A stretch of DNA of 26,777 bases from Chloroflexota bacterium. GTDB taxonomy: Bacteria; Chloroflexota; Anaerolineae; Aggregatilineales; Phototrophicaceae. The stretch is taken from NCBI GenBank assembly GCA_026706395.1, contig JAPOYU010000095.1:1-26777 (forward strand), read 5' to 3'. The translations under genes were made by a program, and so were the position numbers. This document shows positions 23,880-26,777 of this stretch, piece by piece; the first letter of the stretch is position 1, and each line of letters begins with the position of its first letter. Below the pieces are notes generated by a model that ran no database searches, was not told the DNA's origin, and saw nothing but the letters and a program-made list of their open reading frames with translations.

Positions 23880-24567
23880 TTGATTTGCTCCATTTATCGA
23901 GTTGCCTGATTGGCACCGTCGGGCGACTCAGAGAGTGGCCCCTACAAGGCTCGTCCGGCAGTTAGGTTGCACCGCTGATATTCTACCTCATCTCCGGGCC
24001 GCTCCCGCCATCTCTATGGCGGTGTTGTCGTCCGGTATCGACGGCTGAGGAGCGGACACTTGTTAAGCTACGTATTTTTCAGAGCTTGCACCGCAGGGCG
24101 CCTCGGTCCCCGTTTCCGCCATCTTGACGGAGTGATAGGGTATGGGGTTGGGCTTTCATAATGCAGAGGACAGGGAGGCGGCAGAGAAAAATCAGGGAGA
24201 TTGGCACGTTTTTGCCGGATTTAGGCAATGGAAATCGGGATGTTGGCAAAGGCTGAAGCGCAGTTTTGGCGGGGGATAGGGCGGCTTTCATGGCCGGATT
24301 GGCGTTGGCGCGGAAAAACTTTTTTTGTGCCAATGTTATCTGGTGTGGGTCGGATGTTTTGGCGTGTGCAGGATCGCAGCACTGCGGCCAGGGAGTGAAT
24401 GGGCGGGACAGGCGGCGGTCTGAGCTATTCGGTTGTTAAGACGCGGACAGGATCAGGTTAGCATGGATTGGCTGGTCATACGAGAACAAATGTTCGCGCA
24501 TTGGGAGATTCTAACCAATGTCGTAGGCAGGCCACGGCATAGCTTAAGACAGAGCATATATAGTGGT
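23880..24567. other. Long intergenic region between SDR and rho
   Basis: About 690 bases without a convincing gene. It holds palindromic copy C (23921-23949), a 7-bp hairpin CCGCCAT-ctct-ATGGCGG at 24005-24022, an inverted repeat TTGGCGC/GTGCCAA around an A/T run at 24305-24333, a GAAC-n4-GTTC box at 24484-24495, and CATTGG/CCAATG at 24499-24520 after the rho stop. An 84-codon minus-strand frame at 24079-24333 starts with TTG, lacks a ribosome binding site and resembles nothing. Confidence 0.5.
23921..23949 (-). repeat. GTAGGGG-type palindromic element, copy C
   Basis: On the minus strand it reads CTTGTAGGGGCCACTC, TCT, GAGTCGCCCG: the same GTAGGGG head and complementary tail as copies A and B. 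It lies upstream of the SDR start. Confidence 0.55.
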
Positions 24568-25836
24568 CTAGCGGCCGTTGCCGCCGTGCAAGTTGTTCAG
24601 GAAGGCTTGGTTGGTATCGTAAAGGCGGAAGTTGTGCAGGAGCTGCTCGGTGGCGCCGACGATGCCTTCGGGCTGTTCCGCCAGGTGCGACCACATGCGG
24701 CGCATGGTGTAGACGCGCTGCAGAACATCCGGGCCGAGCAACAGTTCCTCGCGCCGCGTGGACGACTGCTCGACATCGAAAGCGGGGAAGATGCGCCGTT
24801 CCTGCAGCTTGCGGCTGAGGTGCAGTTCCATGTTGCCGGTGCCTTTGAATTCCTCGTAGATGACATCGTCCATCTTGCTGCCGGTGTTGACGAGGCAGGT
24901 CGCGACGATGGTCAGGCTGCCGCCCTCTTCAACATTGCGCGCGGCGCCGAAGAGGCGCTTGGGCGGGTGGATCGCCGAGGGATCCAAGCCGCCGGACAGC
25001 GTGCGTCCGCTGGTTGGCACGACCAGGTTGTAAGCGCGGGCCAAGCGGGTGACGCTATCCAGCATCATCACGACATGCCGCTTGACCTCGACCAGGCGCT
25101 TGGCGCGTTCCAGCGCCATCTCCGCCACGCGCACATGATGGTGTACGGGATCGTCAAATGTCGAGGCGATCACTTCGGCATCGACCGAGCGGTCCATGTC
25201 CGTGACCTCTTCCGGACGCTCACCGATCAGCGCCACCATCAGATGCACCTCGGGGTAGTTCTGGCTGATGGCGTTGGCGATATCCTTGAGCACGGTGGTC
25301 TTGCCGGCTTTGGGCGGCGAGACGATCAGGCCGCGCTGGCCGAAACCTATCGGCGAGATGAGATTGAGCATGCGCGTTGAAATGATGCGCGGCAGCGTTT
25401 CCAGGTCGAAGCGCACTTCCGGGAATATCGGCGTCAAGCGCTCGAAATAGGCGCGATTGCGAATTTCGTGCGGGTTCAGGCCGTTTACGGCATCAACGCG
25501 GAGCAAGCCGTAGTAGCGTTCGGTGTCTTTCGGCGGACGAACCTGCCCGATGACCATGTCACCGGTGCGCAGCCCAAACTTCTTGATCTGCGTCGAACTG
25601 ACGTAGATGTCGTTTTGGCCCGGCAGATAGCCTTCGGCGCGCAAGAAGCCAATGCCATCATCGACGACTTCCAGCACGCCACCGCGCAGTTGATTGCCGC
25701 GGCGTTCGGCTTCGTCACGCAGCAAGCCGATGATCAGGTCTTGCTTCTTGAGCTTGCTGAAACGGGGCACATTATGTTCACGCGCCAGCGTGCGCAATTC
25801 GGGCAGCGTTTTTGATTCGAGTGTTGCAATATTCAT
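24568..25836 (-). CDS. rho: Transcription termination factor Rho
   Basis: A 422-aa full-length Rho. The N-terminal helical domain ([18 protein letters not shown]) is followed by an RNA-binding cold-shock-like domain (about 50-125, with [20 protein letters not shown]) and the RecA-like hexameric ATPase, with Walker [10 protein letters not shown] at about 173-181 and [12 protein letters not shown] after. It lacks the long insertions seen in some actinobacterial homologues. It releases transcripts from RNA polymerase. It has its own promoter and a leader of about 185 bases with several hairpins, so autoregulation is plausible. Confidence 0.97.
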   Translation of the reverse strand: MNIATLESKTLPELRTLAREHNVPRFSKLKKQDLIIGLLRDEAERRGNQLRGGVLEVVDDGIGFLRAEGYLPGQNDIYVSSTQIKKFGLRTGDMVIGQVRPPKDTERYYGLLRVDAVNGLNPHEIRNRAYFERLTPIFPEVRFDLETLPRIISTRMLNLISPIGFGQRGLIVSPPKAGKTTVLKDIANAISQNYPEVHLMVALIGERPEEVTDMDRSVDAEVIASTFDDPVHHHVRVAEMALERAKRLVEVKRHVVMMLDSVTRLARAYNLVVPTSGRTLSGGLDPSAIHPPKRLFGAARNVEEGGSLTIVATCLVNTGSKMDDVIYEEFKGTGNMELHLSRKLQERRIFPAFDVEQSSTRREELLLGPDVLQRVYTMRRMWSHLAEQPEGIVGATEQLLHNFRLYDTNQAFLNNLHGGNGR

Positions 25837-26027
25837 TCAGTTCTTCCTGGGAAACTCAGTTGCGGCGGGGCCGGTATTTGATTGTGCCGCGTCTTATGGT
25901 TGTCGGAGGGAAACACTCCGTTAGTCGCCTGTGCGGCGAGTTCCGCAAATCGCCAAAAGTGGATTTTGGCAATCCCTACGATCAATCACGTCTCGAAAGC
26001 TAGTGGAATCAAGGACTTTCGAAGATG

Positions 26028-26056
26028 ACTATATCATAAACTGCAAAACGCGTCAA
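26028..26056 (-). promoter_or_regulatory. Promoter of rho
   Basis: TTGACG (26051-26056), 17-bp spacer, TATAGT (26028-26033) on the minus strand: near-consensus at both boxes. Predicted transcript start is near 26021. Confidence 0.75.
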
Positions 26057-26115
26057 ATGCTTTCACAGTGATTATATATACTTATTACAGATCAAGATGT
26101 AACGTTGCCCTCCTA

Positions 26116-26176
26116 CCGGCTCCGACAACTGCGCTCGCGCCCAGCACGCAGCGAGCTGGCCAAAGGGGAGAACCGG
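26116..26176. repeat. Large imperfect inverted repeat
   Basis: The outer arms CCGGCTCC and GGAGAACCGG and inner arms GCTCGC and GCGAGC can fold into one long hairpin. No coding frame explains it. It lies between the rho promoter and the terminator of the solute-binding gene. Confidence 0.4.
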
Positions 26177-26194
26177 CTCGAATTGAAACAAGGC

Positions 26195-26218
26195 GGACCC
26201 TGCGCGGAGGCAGGGTCC
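26195..26218 (-). terminator. Terminator of the solute-binding protein gene
   Basis: GGACCCTGC-ctccgc-GCAGGGTCC, a perfect 9-bp stem, lies 28 bases after the stop codon. The minus-strand sequence after it, GCCTTGTTTC, is only moderately T-rich. Confidence 0.65.
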
Positions 26219-26245
26219 TTAACAAATCTTAATCTTCCCCGAGCG

Positions 26246-26777
26246 CTAGTCGAGCTCGTCGTGAAGTTCGTTGGCTTCGGCGTTTAGCTCTGCAAGAGCG
26301 TCCGCCACGGCGACATCGCCGTTTACGACTTCGGCAAGCGTATTGGGAACTAGACCGCGAACGGCGCTGTAGCTGGGCAAGCCGGGCGAGGAATAGACAC
26401 TCACCATATCGTCCTGCAAGATGCCATGCACCTCAATGAAGCGGGCGAAGGGCATCCGCGGCTCGGTGAAATCGGCTTCGGTCACTTCAATATCGTTGCG
26501 AATGCTGAAGTAGCCGGTCGCGCCGGACCAAGCCAGTTGCGCTTCGTTGCCGGCCAGGTATTTGACAAAGAGCCAGGTCGCCACTTCGGCTTCGGGGCCG
26601 GCGGTCAAGATCGCCTGGCTGGGCACGAATAGCTGGATCGTGCGCCCGACGTCTTCGGCACCGGGGAAGGAAGTCACGACCCATTCGTCGGTCATCTCCG
26701 CGGCTTCGGCGTCCCAGGTGATAAAGGGGATGCCGGCCGAGCTGCCGGCGGCGAAGGGCGTGATGCCGATGGCGAAG
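26246..26777 (-). CDS. Extracellular solute-binding protein (ABC transporter, family 1), C-terminal part
   Basis: The frame is open to the window edge, so the N-terminus with signal peptide is missing; about 176 residues are visible. They begin FAIGITPFAAGSSAGIPFIT and include GRTIQLFVPSQAIL and EVATWLFVKYLAGNEAQLAW followed by SGATGYFSIRNDI, a pattern typical of the C-terminal lobe of sugar-type periplasmic binding proteins. The acidic C-terminus also fits. It would deliver a sugar or similar solute to an ABC importer; the substrate is unknown and permease genes are not in the window. An internal ATG at 26695 is not the start, since the family pattern continues upstream of it. Confidence 0.8.
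   Translation of the reverse strand, partial: FAIGITPFAAGSSAGIPFITWDAEAAEMTDEWVVTSFPGAEDVGRTIQLFVPSQAILTAGPEAEVATWLFVKYLAGNEAQLAWSGATGYFSIRNDIEVTEADFTEPRMPFARFIEVHGILQDDMVSVYSSPGLPSYSAVRGLVPNTLAEVVNGDVAVADALAELNAEANELHDELD

Larger units (their letters stand above)
25837..26245 (-). other. rho 5' leader and upstream intergenic region
   Basis: Between the solute-binding gene and rho. From the rho promoter leftward, the leader holds a 10-bp hairpin ATTGCCAAAA/TTTTGGCGAT (25949-25973), TGCGG/CCGCA and CGGAG/CTCCG stems, and no obvious leader peptide. The hairpin's preceding GTAGGG makes it look like a diverged member of the GTAGGGG palindrome family. Upstream of the promoter there is an A/T-rich stretch (about 26065-26098) and a large imperfect palindrome (26116-26176). 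Confidence 0.5.

Noticed and set aside
24079..24333. 84-codon minus-strand open frame in the SDR-rho gap
   Set aside because: TTG start without ribosome binding site, biased composition, and no family resemblance; most likely chance.
24433..25380. 315-codon plus-strand open frame
   Set aside because: It lies antisense to rho, whose protein is unmistakable; a shadow frame produced by GC-rich codon bias.

Overview
The window reads as a fragment of a medium-GC bacterial chromosome. Gene content points to Chloroflexota, perhaps an Anaerolineae-like lineage: a helicase N-terminal domain of the type common there, an Ycf45/SpoIIIAA-like ATPase with an R3H tail, a GNAT-like protein ahead of it, and a DR2241-type sirohydrochlorin chelatase. 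This taxonomy is inference from remembered families, not a search. No rRNA, tRNA, CRISPR array, prophage or insertion sequence was seen.

Layout. Positions 1-1688 (minus) hold a PhzF-like isomerase, a zinc-ribbon protein and the start of a helicase-like protein. Positions 1887-6118 hold an M24 peptidase, a thioesterase (minus), a WD40 propeller, a DinB-like protein, an orphan AzlD and xanthine phosphoribosyltransferase. A Gfo/Idh/MocA oxidoreductase (minus) follows at 6131-7192. A plus-strand run at 7455-11349 carries the GNAT-like protein, the R3H ATPase and a DUF89 phosphatase. From 11346 to the end all recognised genes are on the minus strand: PNPOx-like protein, dnaN, DUF4342, nucleoside hydrolase, PatB/MalY lyase, an unknown 198-aa protein, the sulfite-assimilation operon, an SDR, rho, and the C-terminus of a solute-binding protein.

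The centre of interest is the assimilatory sulfur operon, transcribed leftward from about 23037 to 16881: APS/PAPS reductase (cysH), a Met8/SirC-like precorrin-2 dehydrogenase, a two-domain CbiX/DR2241 chelatase with a 4Fe-4S tail, uroporphyrinogen-III methyltransferase (cobA), and a sulfite reductase with an additional helical C-terminal domain. The three siroheme genes make the cofactor the reductase needs. The first four genes overlap by 4-8 bases, so they are almost certainly one transcript.

Between the operon promoter (TTGACA, 17 bp, TAGGCT) and cysH lies a 365-base leader not covered by any ordinary gene. It encodes two tiny peptides in series, one with Cys-Ala-Cys-Cys-Cys-Cys and the other with Cys-Pro-Cys-Ala-Cys-Cys-Cys. 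Each is followed by a terminator-like hairpin. The second has a 14-bp antiterminator that is mutually exclusive with its terminator and a 6-bp pre-antiterminator whose first arm overlaps the cysteine codons. This looks like a tandem, ribosome-mediated cysteine attenuator controlling sulfate and sulfite assimilation.

Other non-coding signals include a dispersed GTAGGGG-type palindrome (three clear copies and a possible fourth), a long structured rho leader with a strong promoter, and an 18-base tandem repeat upstream of dnaN.
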